Origin: Cyclobacteriaceae bacterium
Lineage (GTDB): Bacteria; Bacteroidota; Bacteroidia; Cytophagales; Cyclobacteriaceae
DNA length: 35,919 nt
Assembly (NCBI GenBank): GCA_018224645.1
Contig: JAGTVG010000155.1
Coordinates: forward strand, 1-35,919
Reading direction: 5' to 3'
Positions 1 to 8,477 of this stretch are shown piece by piece (within the stretch, counting starts at the first letter, position 1; each line of letters opens with the position of its first letter). The notes below the pieces were generated by a model. It did no database searches, had not been told where the DNA came from, and saw nothing but the letters and a program-made list of their open reading frames with translations. Made by a program: the position numbers and the translations under genes.

Positions 1-556
1 ACGATTTTAACCAGGCCCGCTGTTCATTTCCCAGAAATCCAGGGGTTTTGTTCACATACATGAGAGAATCCAGCAATATAAATCTCAGGTCAGTCCGTTC
101 GATGACCATAACATGCTTATTTTGGACAGATTGTTTCCCATCCGCCTCCTTCCCGAAAATATTATAAAAATTTTCGCGGTCATCGTGGTTTCCAAGCGTC
201 ATTACGACAGGAAGTCCCGCGAGGTCCGATAATATTTCCTGAATGGCTAAATAATCACCAAGTTGTCCATCGAGACGGGCGATGTCTCCATTGATCAGCA
301 TCAGTCCGGGAGCTTTATCCTTCACCTGGCCGACCACCTTCTGTAGATTCTCATAGGGAAAAAATCCCCTGTATTGTTCGCTTTTATAAGCTTTTATATG
401 CGTGTCAGCCAGCAGGGCCATGTGAACATCCGCATTTGTTTGCTCAGCGTTGGCAAACCTGTAAAAAATTCCCATAGAGGATATGGCTCCGGCATACTTC
501 AGACCTTCTTTTATGAATTTTTTCCTGCTGATGGATTTTTCGAAAATATAAGGCAT
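1..556 (-). CDS. Metallophosphoesterase, calcineurin-like, 3' part cut off by window edge
   Basis: The minus strand reads open from ATG at 556 to the window edge, giving 185 residues of a longer protein. Metallophosphoesterase motifs appear in order: D51-x-H53 in LADTHI, GD at 90-91, and GNHD at 122-125. These residues hold the two-metal centre that hydrolyses phosphomonoesters or phosphodiesters. The N-terminus has SRKKFIKEG followed by a short hydrophobic stretch, a degenerate Tat-like or Sec signal, so export is likely. Cyclic-nucleotide phosphodiesterases of the CpdA type belong to this superfamily, and a class III cyclase gene starts 440 bases away. A link is tempting, but the substrate cannot be read from the sequence. 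The remaining histidine motifs lie beyond the window. Confidence 0.85.
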   Translation of the reverse strand, partial: MPYIFEKSISRKKFIKEGLKYAGAISSMGIFYRFANAEQTNADVHMALLADTHIKAYKSEQYRGFFPYENLQKVVGQVKDKAPGLMLINGDIARLDGQLGDYLAIQEILSDLAGLPVVMTLGNHDDRENFYNIFGKEADGKQSVQNKHVMVIERTDLRFILLDSLMYVNKTPGFLGNEQRAWLKS

Positions 557-689
557 TTTATTGGCTATTCATGATCTGATAAAAATACAAATACATTTTC
601 ACAAATTCATGCTGCTGATAAGTCTATGGTTTAAAGTTGATCATACATATGATAAGATGAAGCCGTCCTTAGGGCTTAAAAACATCGGA

Positions 690-812
690 CTAAAATATCA
701 TCACAAATGCGACACCTTTTCCCGGAACTGATTTCACTTCCAGGGTACCCTTATGCAACCGCATGATCTGCCGCGATAATGGTAATCCGATCCCTGAACC
801 TGCATCAATTAG
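690..812 (-). pseudogene. Relic of a sensor histidine kinase (C-terminal end of HATPase domain)
   Basis: On the minus strand, about 39 codons ending in TAG at 690-692 encode the last part of a GHKL ATPase domain. The G2-box-like GSGIGLPLSRQIMRLHKG is followed by LEVKSVPGKGVAF, the usual final strands of a two-component sensor kinase. There is no start codon, H-box, N-box or G1 box upstream. The frame runs open for some codons before the homology but resembles nothing. The gene has therefore lost almost all of its coding sequence. A match this specific to the family end is unlikely by chance. The relic is non-functional as it stands. Confidence 0.7.
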
Positions 813-916
813 ATAAACAGCATATTTATTAACCACAAATAATAAAGCATCAGACGCTTTCTTTTACTGCTTATCATAGTAAATAAAGGATATTTAAGCC
901 TGAGGTTGTGAAATTA

Positions 917-945
917 TTTGACTTTCCCAGATATTTCGTAAATTG
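917..945 (+). promoter_or_regulatory. Candidate Bacteroidota promoter of the cyclase-TPR gene
   Basis: TTTG at 917-920 and TAAATTG at 939-945 are 18 bases apart, close to the Bacteroidota TTTG/TAnnTTTG arrangement. TTGACTTTCC (918-927), ten bases, then GTAAATTG recurs with the same spacing at 4872-4899 before the CotH-like gene. The start codon lies 52 bases downstream of the -7 box. Confidence 0.5.
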
Positions 946-997
946 TATTAAGATAGGTTCTTGGGTGGCTGATTTTTAATTATAACACCAAATAGTC

Positions 998-2935
998 ATG
1001 CCAGACAGGCAATTAAGTGCAATTATGTTTACTGACATTATGGGCTATACATCTTTGATGAATGAAGATGAGCAAAAAGCACTCCAAATAATTGATAAAA
1101 ATGACAAGCTCCATGAATTATCATTAAAAACATATCATGGGCGTTTGATAAAAAAAATGGGTGATGGAACCCTTTGTTGCTTTTCAAGCGCTATCGAGGC
1201 AGTTCAATGCGCCATTTCAATTCAAAATGAAGTGGAAAAATACCCGCAACTCAATCTTCGGATAGGCATTCATCTCGGTGATGTGGTTATCCAGGAAAAT
1301 GATATATATGGTGATGGAGTTAATATTGCCGCTCGCATTGAAAGTTTAACAGGCTGCGGAGAGATTTATATTTCTGGTCAGGTATATGATTCCGTTAGAA
1401 ATCATAAAGAATTTCGATGTACATCGATTGGAGAAAGAAACCTGAAAAATGTCGGTAACCCAGTAATGATCTATAAAGTAATAACCAGTGAAAAATCTCA
1501 GAAAGAAACCTCAAATATTCATGAAATCACCTGGGATAAATCTATTGTAGTTCTTCCTTTTGATGATCTAAGTCCAGGTAAAGATAATGAATACTTCAGC
1601 GATGGACTGATTGAAGAAATTATAACCATGCTTTCTCAAATTCATAGTTTAAGGGTTATCAGCAGAACTTCCGCATTGATGTATAAAGGGAAGGTCAAAT
1701 CCGTAACAGCTATAGGTAAGGAACTCAATGTACAACATGTACTGGAAGGGAGTGTCAGAAAAGCAGGAAATCACCTTAAAATTACAGCTCAATTAATTGA
1801 TGCTGTAAACGACAATCATCTATGGGCCAAGAGTTACAGCGGTACCCTTGATGATATTTTTCAGATTCAGGAAAGTGTGTCCAGATCAATAGTTGACTCA
1901 CTTGAAATAAAACTTCTAAAAAATGAAAATCAAGTTCTTTCCAATCCTGTAATTCAAGATGCAAGAGCGTATGAATATTACTTAAAAGCCAGAAGTGAAA
2001 TTCTGAAGTTTACAGAAGTAGGATGTGAATATGCGATCAATTACCTTAATGCAGCGAAGGATATCATGGGAGATAATATCATGTTGATTGAAGGACTTGG
2101 TTTAGCATATTTCAATTATGCGAATGTTACACTTAAAGATAACAAACGATACTTGATGGAATGTCGGAAATGCGCAGAGCAAGCAATTCTGCTAAAACCA
2201 GACGCGTATCAGGGATATTTTCTTACTGGAATGGTAGAAGTTCTGGAAGGAGGTGGATGTGCTACCGCTTATCCATATCTTAAAAAAGCATTTAAGATAG
2301 CTCCTCAAGACCCCGAATTACTACTCTGGTATCCATTAGTCTTGGCTTTTATTGGCAAAACAGAAGAAGCTTTACCTTTGATGGATAAATTACTTGCCCT
2401 GGATCCATTGGTTTCAACAAACTATCTAATGTTAGCAAAAGCCCAGATGTTTACCGGAAAAATTGAAGCATCTTTGTCTTCTTTTCAACGGTGTGGTGAG
2501 CTTAATCCGCTTGATCCATTTCGATTTCTTTATGCCTATGCATTAGCATATAATGATCAACATAAAGAAGTAGATATGGTTGAGCTTGATCTTGCCAGGC
2601 ATTCCCCCACCGACGATTTCAGTACAATCTTTGTCAAAATGCTACAATTCGCATTAAAAAATAATGAACGAGGAATTAAGAACCTCCTTAGCTCCTCAAT
2701 TATTGCTAAATGTAAACAAGATTGTGAATTTTCCTGGTTAGTGGCCGATTGTTATGCATTGGTAGACAATAAAAACGAAGCGCTAAACTGGCTGGAGCAA
2801 TCAGTCGATAGAGGTTTTCTAAACTACCAGTTCTTTTATAATTTTGATCCCTTTATGGAAAATCTAAAAAAAGAAAAAAGATTCGAAGAGATCATGGATA
2901 AGGCCAAAAGAATTCTGGATGAAATCGATTTATAA
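998..2935 (+). CDS. Class III adenylate/guanylate cyclase fused to TolB-like domain and TPR repeats
   Basis: This 645-residue protein has three parts. Residues 5-160 are a class III cyclase homology domain that makes a cyclic nucleotide from ATP or GTP. It keeps metal-binding D13 in FTDIMGYT and D56 in KKMGDG, the beta-hairpin GIHLGDV, and the transition-state N109 and R113 in GDGVNIAARIE. Residues 182-300 resemble the TolB N-terminal/FlgO-like module commonly found after such cyclases (VVLPFDDLSP, then YFSDGLIEEI). Residues from about 320 to 640 are helical TPR-like repeats. There is no signal peptide or membrane segment, so it is probably cytoplasmic, with the TPR part sensing a partner. 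It stands alone behind its own promoter. A truncated relative lies at 7021. Which nucleotide is made is not certain from the sequence. Confidence 0.88.
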   Translation: MPDRQLSAIMFTDIMGYTSLMNEDEQKALQIIDKNDKLHELSLKTYHGRLIKKMGDGTLCCFSSAIEAVQCAISIQNEVEKYPQLNLRIGIHLGDVVIQENDIYGDGVNIAARIESLTGCGEIYISGQVYDSVRNHKEFRCTSIGERNLKNVGNPVMIYKVITSEKSQKETSNIHEITWDKSIVVLPFDDLSPGKDNEYFSDGLIEEIITMLSQIHSLRVISRTSALMYKGKVKSVTAIGKELNVQHVLEGSVRKAGNHLKITAQLIDAVNDNHLWAKSYSGTLDDIFQIQESVSRSIVDSLEIKLLKNENQVLSNPVIQDARAYEYYLKARSEILKFTEVGCEYAINYLNAAKDIMGDNIMLIEGLGLAYFNYANVTLKDNKRYLMECRKCAEQAILLKPDAYQGYFLTGMVEVLEGGGCATAYPYLKKAFKIAPQDPELLLWYPLVLAFIGKTEEALPLMDKLLALDPLVSTNYLMLAKAQMFTGKIEASLSSFQRCGELNPLDPFRFLYAYALAYNDQHKEVDMVELDLARHSPTDDFSTIFVKMLQFALKNNERGIKNLLSSSIIAKCKQDCEFSWLVADCYALVDNKNEALNWLEQSVDRGFLNYQFFYNFDPFMENLKKEKRFEEIMDKAKRILDEIDL

Positions 2936-3273
2936 ATCGAATCAATAAATTAAAATTTCCTTCTGGAAATGTGTTTATGCTGATTAATATTCTCTAGCAT
3001 TATATACATACCAGAAATATCTTCCAACCATCTTTCTGTTTTTTTAAGTAACTTGATCTGACGTATTGCATTTCAATTCCTCTTTCTCTTCTATTTGTTT
3101 CAATATCAAATTGAAATCCATATAGAAAATATAGGCCAAGTCACCCTTTATATCAATCTCCAATTTTCCTGGTGAAAGTTTAAATTCAAATACATAAAAA
3201 TTTCTACTTTAATAAATGAAGAGCCCTTACAAGCTACTTCTAAGACTTGAAAATCTACAATAAAAGTATCATA
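2936..3273. other. Gap between convergent genes, possible minus-strand relic
   Basis: No intact gene is visible. On the minus strand, the frame of the neighbouring hydrolase stays open for about 40 codons past its stop. A second frame then gives about 50 codons (roughly 3050-3205), including KLEIDIKGDLAYIF. Joining the two would need a shift at a T-run (minus-strand sense). The composition looks somewhat coding, but I recognise no family. Confidence 0.3.
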
Positions 3274-4155
3274 TTATACACTAATAGGCTTCCAAGACCA
3301 TCCATGCTCTTTTTTTTCAATATATCCCAAGCTAGGAAATGGATGAAAATGCTGGGCAAGTACCAGTGCCTTTTTATCAGCTACCAAATCATATATGCGA
3401 TATTTACTGATATCTGCATCTTCAGGCATTATATCAATTGATATATGCAGTTCAGGTTGTTCAAGAAATAATGGAAATATTACTGTATCACTGGTGAAAT
3501 ACAATTCTTCACCCTCAGACTCAAATGATACCACCATATGGCCTGGTGTATGTCCAGGGGCAAAATGCGTAAATATTCCAGGAAGAATCTCCTTTTCTTC
3601 TGTTATGAATTCAACTTTGTCTTTTACAGGGCCGAGTTGCCCTCGTGCCACCTTCATGAACATTTCAGTGGGTACAATCTGTGATAAATATTTATCCACT
3701 TCCTGTATGGCTTCATCGGAAAACCAGAAATCCCACTCTTTTTTCCAGATATAATATCTAGCATTCGGATAATTAGGATTTCCATCTTCATCCAGGGTGC
3801 CACCAATATGATCCGGATGGGCATGTGTAATAATCACAAAATCTATATCTTCAGGCTGTACACCGGCTAACTTCAGATTATCAATCATTTTTCCGGTGTC
3901 CGGACCCAGTTTTCCTGCACCCATATCTACCAAAACTTTATTGACACCGGTATTTACAAATGGAAATGTGTAAGGAGATTTAATAAAATCACCTGCAATA
4001 TTATGATTAAACATGATTTCCCTTACTTCCTCCTTTGATTTTCCTAGAAATAAATGGTTTGGATCGTAATCGAAGGTGCCATCACTTAAAGAAAGACATT
4101 CAAATTGTCCAATATTAAATCGATAAAATTTATCTTTTTGATATTGAGTTTTCAT
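3274..4155 (-). CDS. Metallo-beta-lactamase-fold hydrolase
   Basis: This 293-residue cytoplasmic-looking protein belongs to the metallo-beta-lactamase superfamily. The zinc motif HxHxDH is complete (H111, H113, D115, H116 in THAHPDHIGG). GHTPGH follows at 201-206, then the bridging aspartate D223 in TSDT and a late histidine in LAQHFHPF near 269-271. The layout fits lactonase- or glyoxalase-like hydrolases that open esters or lactones. The substrate cannot be fixed, and quorum-quenching lactonases are only one option. The C-terminal GWSWKPISV is typical of the subfamily, so the stop looks genuine. A second, different member of the fold lies at 32521-33369. It is transcribed alone, convergent with the cyclase gene. 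Confidence 0.85.
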   Translation of the reverse strand: MKTQYQKDKFYRFNIGQFECLSLSDGTFDYDPNHLFLGKSKEEVREIMFNHNIAGDFIKSPYTFPFVNTGVNKVLVDMGAGKLGPDTGKMIDNLKLAGVQPEDIDFVIITHAHPDHIGGTLDEDGNPNYPNARYYIWKKEWDFWFSDEAIQEVDKYLSQIVPTEMFMKVARGQLGPVKDKVEFITEEKEILPGIFTHFAPGHTPGHMVVSFESEGEELYFTSDTVIFPLFLEQPELHISIDIMPEDADISKYRIYDLVADKKALVLAQHFHPFPSLGYIEKKEHGWSWKPISV

Positions 4156-4933
4156 AAGGGTTAAGGGACTTGAATTTTAGTTGATTTAATGGATATACGA
4201 GTTATGTCATATTTAATTAAACATCAGCATTTTATTAATGGTTCATGATTTTCCCCTGATGATGTAATATAATAATTTTTTGACTTTTTTTATGGCGATT
4301 AAGACCACTGCTGCGTCCGTCCCTAGGTATCTTCATTTTCTTTTATGTGCTCCTCTGCTTCTTTTAGTTTTGCTCCCTGTCTATCATTGAGCTATATAAC
4401 TATGGCCGCATGAGATTTCTGGTTCCTTTACGGGTAAATAGGGTGATCCCCATTAAAAACAGTATTGATAACCTTCAATTTTATGTCTTGATGATTGTTA
4501 GTGATTTGTTACTCACCCTTTTAATGAATTTCATACGACCGACTTCTAACCAGCTGATTTTATACAATATTACAGTCTAAAACTGTGTCCAGCCCCCGGA
4601 CACCCAGTGTTCCATTACGAAACAAATGAACATCCCGGTTTAGAACCATATCATCCTGGTGGTAATAAAAAATCATATCATGAAATGATCATTTATGGGA
4701 TAAATTCTTCCGGAAGATAATCCCTGCCCCGGGACCCGGATCAGCCTTTGAGACAGGTCAAATATCATTCAATTTCCTGACAATATTTTAAAGATGATTT
4801 TCTGGATCTGCTGAGGAATCTTATCAAAGATCTTCCTGGAAAGAAACATCATATTCAGGCTTCAGATATTGTTGACTTTCCACAATTTTTTGTAAATTGA
4901 AGATAAGATTTTCCGGTAAGGACCCACTCCACC
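4156..4933. other. Long gap, no gene recognised
   Basis: This 778-base stretch lies between divergent genes. Short open frames occur on both strands (for example a 32-codon hydrophobic plus-strand frame near 4290), but none resembles a known protein. A small inverted repeat, TGTCC/GGACA, lies around 4587-4603. The promoter-like element of the CotH-like gene is at 4872-4899. Nothing else is supported. Confidence 0.4.
4872..4899 (+). promoter_or_regulatory. Candidate promoter of the CotH-like gene, twin of 918-945
   Basis: TTGACTTTCC at 4872-4881, ten bases, then GTAAATTG at 4892-4899 repeat the element before the cyclase gene base for base in both blocks and in spacing. The arrangement agrees with a TTG and TAnnTTG-like Bacteroidota promoter. 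It lies 34 bases before the first ATG. Confidence 0.5.
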
Positions 4934-6046
4934 ATGGAAGTCAGGGAATCAAATAAAATATTATCCTCGGTCTTCATCTCATTTTTATTTGAAGATATAA
5001 AAAAAATACCTCTTTGCTGGTTGTGTTTTTTCATATTAATCAATGCCAATGGCCAGACATCCAATCTTTTTGAGTCCAACGAAATCCTGGAGCTGACTTT
5101 ACGATGCGACTTAAAGTCATTACTGAAGGACCGTGGAGATGACCCCCGATATCACGAGGCCACTTTACATTATCAAGCCGATCAAACCGCTTTCTATATC
5201 CCGGTTAATATCAAGGTACGTGGGCACTTCCGTAAGCTTCAATCAAACTGTAAATATCCGCCACTCTTTCTTAATTTCGCAAAATCATCTACGCCGGAAG
5301 CTTCCCTATTTAAAGGACAGGACAAGATAAAATTGGTAACACCATGCCGGGGAGATCAATATGTCATCCATGAATATTTGGTCTACAAATTGTATAATCT
5401 CATCACGCCAAGGAGTTTTAGGGCCAGGTTGATAAAGGTGATTTATCATGATGACGTAAAAAACAGAAGTTCAGATCTCCATTATGGAATTTTGCTTGAA
5501 GAAGAAAAACAGATGGCAAAACGGAATAGATCGTCGGTTGCTGAAATAGAAAGGTTAAGTCCAAAGGACACAAAAAAGGAAGATTTTTTGAAAATGGCCG
5601 TTTTCCAATACATGATCGGAAACACAGACTGGTCAGTACAATATTTACAAAATATAAAACTGATTTTGGATGATTCCTCAAAATTACCGATCACGGTTCC
5701 TTATGATTTTGATCATGCCGGAATTGTGAGGGCACCTTATGCCAATCCAGCTCCGGAACTTAAATTGAGCTCTACATTGGAAAGGAGGTACAGGGGTTTT
5801 TGTATGTCAGAAATGGATCAATTCAATACGGTCTTTGCAACTTTCAATCAACTGAAAGATGATTTTTATGCGATCTATGAAGACAATCCATTATTAAGCA
5901 TTAGTTACATTAATCAAACAATCAGGTATCTCGATCAGTTCTATGAAACGATTAATGACTCAAGCAAGATAGAGAAAGAATTCACCTATCCCTGTGATGA
6001 ATCAGGGACCGGTAATATAGTGATCAAAGGTTTGAGAAAAGATTAA
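4934..6046 (+). CDS. Secreted CotH-like protein (atypical kinase fold)
   Basis: This 370-residue frame has the order of features seen in CotH-type proteins, an atypical kinase-fold family. A basic beta-hairpin IKVRGHFRK lies at 93-101. GILLEE at 185-190 could hold the nucleotide-side glutamate. GNTDW at 229-233 with N240 resembles a catalytic loop, and YDFD at 257-260 resembles the metal-binding DxD. If active it could phosphorylate a protein outside the cytoplasm, but this is inference. Residues 25-40 are hydrophobic and end in NANGQ, a good signal peptide, yet about 23 unexplained residues precede them. An ATA codon at 4997 sits exactly where a typical start (xKKIPLCW) would be. The start is therefore unsure, either ATG 4934 or a non-standard site. 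It could also be a related Bacteroidota protein of unknown role. Confidence 0.6.
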   Translation: MEVRESNKILSSVFISFLFEDIKKIPLCWLCFFILINANGQTSNLFESNEILELTLRCDLKSLLKDRGDDPRYHEATLHYQADQTAFYIPVNIKVRGHFRKLQSNCKYPPLFLNFAKSSTPEASLFKGQDKIKLVTPCRGDQYVIHEYLVYKLYNLITPRSFRARLIKVIYHDDVKNRSSDLHYGILLEEEKQMAKRNRSSVAEIERLSPKDTKKEDFLKMAVFQYMIGNTDWSVQYLQNIKLILDDSSKLPITVPYDFDHAGIVRAPYANPAPELKLSSTLERRYRGFCMSEMDQFNTVFATFNQLKDDFYAIYEDNPLLSISYINQTIRYLDQFYETINDSSKIEKEFTYPCDESGTGNIVIKGLRKD

Positions 6047-7020
6047 TCAGCATAAATTCCCAATGCCTTTTAGTGAGTTTAATTCAGACAAATAATGCCT
6101 GTTATGCTAATAGGTTTTAAGAAAACCCAGTTCAAATGTTAAGGCAGGATCATATTTTTATATCAAAAATATGCTGGATAAGGTCTCGAAAAATTCTTTA
6201 CGGCTAAATAGAGCTAAGATGCTAATAAAATAATCAAAATTTTCAAAGTTCATTGTGAGTCATTGGTTACCCCGCTAATTCAAAAATAAATAATATAATG
6301 TTTCTAACCAGCTTATTTATAAATAATTATCTATGAATACGTGATCCGAATTCCGAACCTTCACATGTTTCACCCTGAAATATAAGTGCATTTAAGTAGT
6401 GGTAGGTTTTTCTCTCTCTCAGGGTCTCACCTAGGCAGACCATGAGGAATCCCGGAGATGTAACCCCCGATCAATATCAGGGCAATTATCCTTTAAATTA
6501 AAAGACCCCGGTAATAAGGTAAATTTTTCATTAACACAATGATCGGGATTCCCCGCCGAAGCCACTGGCGGGCAAGTATCCTGAATGACATCGGTGTCTC
6601 TAGTATGAGATGCTATGGGATTTATATTCATGATCCAAAACAGTCCTCCCTCTTGTCCTTCAGGAGGAATCCAGATAGTTGATTTGTAAGGTCTGATTTA
6701 TAAATTATAATGTACGCGGAATTAAATTGTTACCTTCTGAATGCAAGATACTTAAGACAGAAAAATGAACATGCCTCAAACATTCCCTAATGAACAATCG
6801 ATCTGGTTCGTGTGATAGACAGTAGGAATTCGCGGGTGACTGAACTATTTAATACGTTTCCCGATGATTACAATCATCCACCATCAGCGTTACCCAATAA
6901 GGGGATTCTGATGAACATGATCTGCGATAAATAATGAAGACCTTTTTTTTTAAAACAACGAGAATTTGAAAATCCAGGCTTTTATTTCTAAATTATATTC
7001 ACCTTTTAACCAGGGTCGCT
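6047..7020. other. Long gap, no intact gene
   Basis: This 974-base stretch carries no recognisable gene on either strand. The longest unexplained open stretch I noted is about 44 plus-strand codons ending in TAA at 6932-6934, with no start and no similarity I recognise. A short CGCC/GGCG inverted repeat occurs near 6553-6570. A promoter-like TTTG and TAAATTA pair (6965-6995) precedes the truncated cyclase. The region reads as eroded DNA. Confidence 0.4.
6965..6995 (+). promoter_or_regulatory. Promoter-like remnant upstream of the truncated cyclase
   Basis: TTTG at 6965-6968 and TAAATTA at 6989-6995 are 20 bases apart. The surrounding bases resemble the leader of the intact cyclase (TTTGA...TCC, then TATTTC and TAAATT), as expected if the two genes share ancestry. 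Confidence 0.3.
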
Positions 7021-7221
7021 ATGTCTACCAGGCGATTGGCTGCCATCATCTTCTCCGACATCGTCGGCTACACCTCCCTGATGGGGAAGGACGAAAAAAA
7101 AGCGTTTGATATCCTCAGGAAAAACCGCCGGATCCATTGGCGGCTGATCAGGAAATGCCGGGGACGAGAGGACGATTCGCGATTCGCGTTTCACGATTTT
7201 CGACATGACCATCCACCATAA
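7021..7221 (+). pseudogene. Truncated class III cyclase (N-terminal stump)
   Basis: The first 40 or so residues match the start of class III cyclases of the type at 998. FSDIVGYTSLMGKDEKKAF includes metal-binding D13, followed by ILRKNRRIH. The similarity stops at about residue 46. The rest (GREDDSRFAF...) is unrelated and ends at residue 66. The second metal aspartate, the hairpin and the Asn/Arg motif are missing, so no active cyclase can be made. Just after the break is a short repetitive run of ATTCGCG-type units (about 7174-7190), a possible deletion or rearrangement joint. A small regulatory peptide is conceivable but not supported. Confidence 0.75.
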
Positions 7222-7541
7222 GATTCAGAAATTCCGGTAGGCTCATTAAGCTAAAACTGGAATCCTAAGCTGTCCTTCTGAAAAAATGTGAAATGGAAGT
7301 AACCCATGAATCTGGTTCAAAATACAATCAGACAATCCTCCCACGTCATTCAGGATGTTTGTTTCGCTCCTGCCACAACAGGTATCAATTCGGCTTCGGC
7401 TTTATTATAAATTCCGACCTCTACCTCAGCGATGGACAACGGGAGAAAAAATCAAAATACGTACATCCGCCTTCCCAGATTAACAGGCGAAAACCAAGAT
7501 CAAAACGCATTGTCCGAGTTTCACGGTTAAATCAGAAAAAG
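7222..7541. other. Gap after the truncated cyclase
   Basis: No gene is recognised in this 320-base stretch. An 83-codon plus-strand frame at 7293-7544 is rich in Arg, Lys and Ser, resembles no family, and is not supported as a gene. Confidence 0.4.
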
Positions 7542-7572
7542 TAAAAGATTGCCTCGACAAGGCAATCTTTTA
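7542..7572. terminator. Perfect 13-bp stem terminator
   Basis: The arms at 7542-7554 and 7560-7572 are exact inverted repeats around a five-base loop. The stem has GATTGCC at its core and A/T runs at both ends, so it could work in either direction. It lies 46 bases beyond the stop of the minus-strand lipoprotein gene and fits as its terminator. Confidence 0.8.
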
Positions 7573-7617
7573 CTGTGAGTCAATATTCGAAGCTTCAGAT
7601 AACCTGATTTAATGGTT

Positions 7618-8430
7618 TCATAGACCCATATCTGCTAACGTAAAGCCGCTACTGTTTTGGGTACCATTCATAAAACTTTCCATTGCATTTTGTAATCCGT
7701 CAATTGCATTAGCCGGAGTAATACCTAATATAAAATTCAATGCTTCTGAACCGTTTTTACCATCAATAATGCCGTCGGCGAAATCTTTTCCGAAATCTTC
7801 CATCAGATCCAGCAAATCTTCCGGTTCATATCCGTTATTGTGTAAAAGTTGTGATAGTCCTGCCTGCACTGCTCCATATTTTATTTGAGCCATCTCCATG
7901 TTTTGAGATGTGATAGAAGGTAAATTTGCCGGAATGGTTGTATTAATATCTATCCCGGATAAGCCAAATAGATCAGCAACCTCCTTACTTGCATTTTCAA
8001 TAGCGATCGACAAGCCGGATGCCGCATTTTCATTAATATATTCTGCTGCGATGGTGGTCAAAGCAGTAATTCCAAAGTTTTCGTCTCCTTCAACTTCGAT
8101 AATGGTCCTCAATTCATCCATCTCTAATGATACCTGTTGGCCTGATGCCTCATCCTGATAGCTACCTTCATGAATAACCACTTCCACAAATCCCATGTAA
8201 TCCACTTCCACCTTAAAATTCCCATGCTGATCAGTCACGGTAGTTGCCACTACATCTCCCCGTTCACCTGCTTCATTGATTGGGTAAACGATAACAGTTG
8301 CTTCTACTACCGGACCCTTGATTGCAGAACCGGACAAAGTAAACGAATCAAGCTGGTCCGCTTCATCTGTACATTGCCAGAATAAAAATGGAGATACCAA
8401 TAAAAGAAAATTTATTTTTAGCTTTCTCAT
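7618..8430 (-). CDS. Lipoprotein with carboxypeptidase-regulatory-like beta domain
   Basis: This is a 270-residue lipoprotein. A hydrophobic signal ends in LFWQC with the lipidated cysteine at about residue 20. Acidic residues follow (TDEADQ), which in Bacteroidota often send lipoproteins to the surface. Residues 31-90 look like a carboxypeptidase-regulatory or Ig-like fold (SGSAIKGPVVEATVIVYPI, then TVTDQHGNFKVEV). The rest is helical, Asn- and Gly-rich, with no known motif. It follows the IPT/Kelch lipoprotein gene by 47 bases on the same strand, so the two are probably co-transcribed and may act together at the outer membrane. No enzyme activity is suggested. Confidence 0.8.
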   Translation of the reverse strand: MRKLKINFLLLVSPFLFWQCTDEADQLDSFTLSGSAIKGPVVEATVIVYPINEAGERGDVVATTVTDQHGNFKVEVDYMGFVEVVIHEGSYQDEASGQQVSLEMDELRTIIEVEGDENFGITALTTIAAEYINENAASGLSIAIENASKEVADLFGLSGIDINTTIPANLPSITSQNMEMAQIKYGAVQAGLSQLLHNNGYEPEDLLDLMEDFGKDFADGIIDGKNGSEALNFILGITPANAIDGLQNAMESFMNGTQNSSGFTLADMGL

Positions 8431-8477
8431 GATTTTAATTTTTTTTATTAGCTTTTTATTAAATTTCGGGGGTATGA

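Larger units (their letters stand above)
557..997. other. Gap with a kinase relic and a promoter
   Basis: This 441-base stretch lies between two divergent genes. It contains the tail of a histidine kinase on the minus strand and a promoter-like element for the cyclase gene, both listed separately. I see nothing else recognisable in it. Confidence 0.5.

Noticed and set aside
374-574. A 66-codon plus-strand frame
   Set aside because: It lies antisense to the metallophosphoesterase N-terminus, whose motifs are clear on the minus strand.
3395-3754. A 119-codon plus-strand frame
   Set aside because: It is antisense to the metallo-hydrolase at 3274-4155, Ser/Cys-rich and without family motifs.
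7293-7544. An 83-codon plus-strand frame after the cyclase stump
   Set aside because: It has a basic, biased composition and no similarity, and its end runs into the terminator stem.
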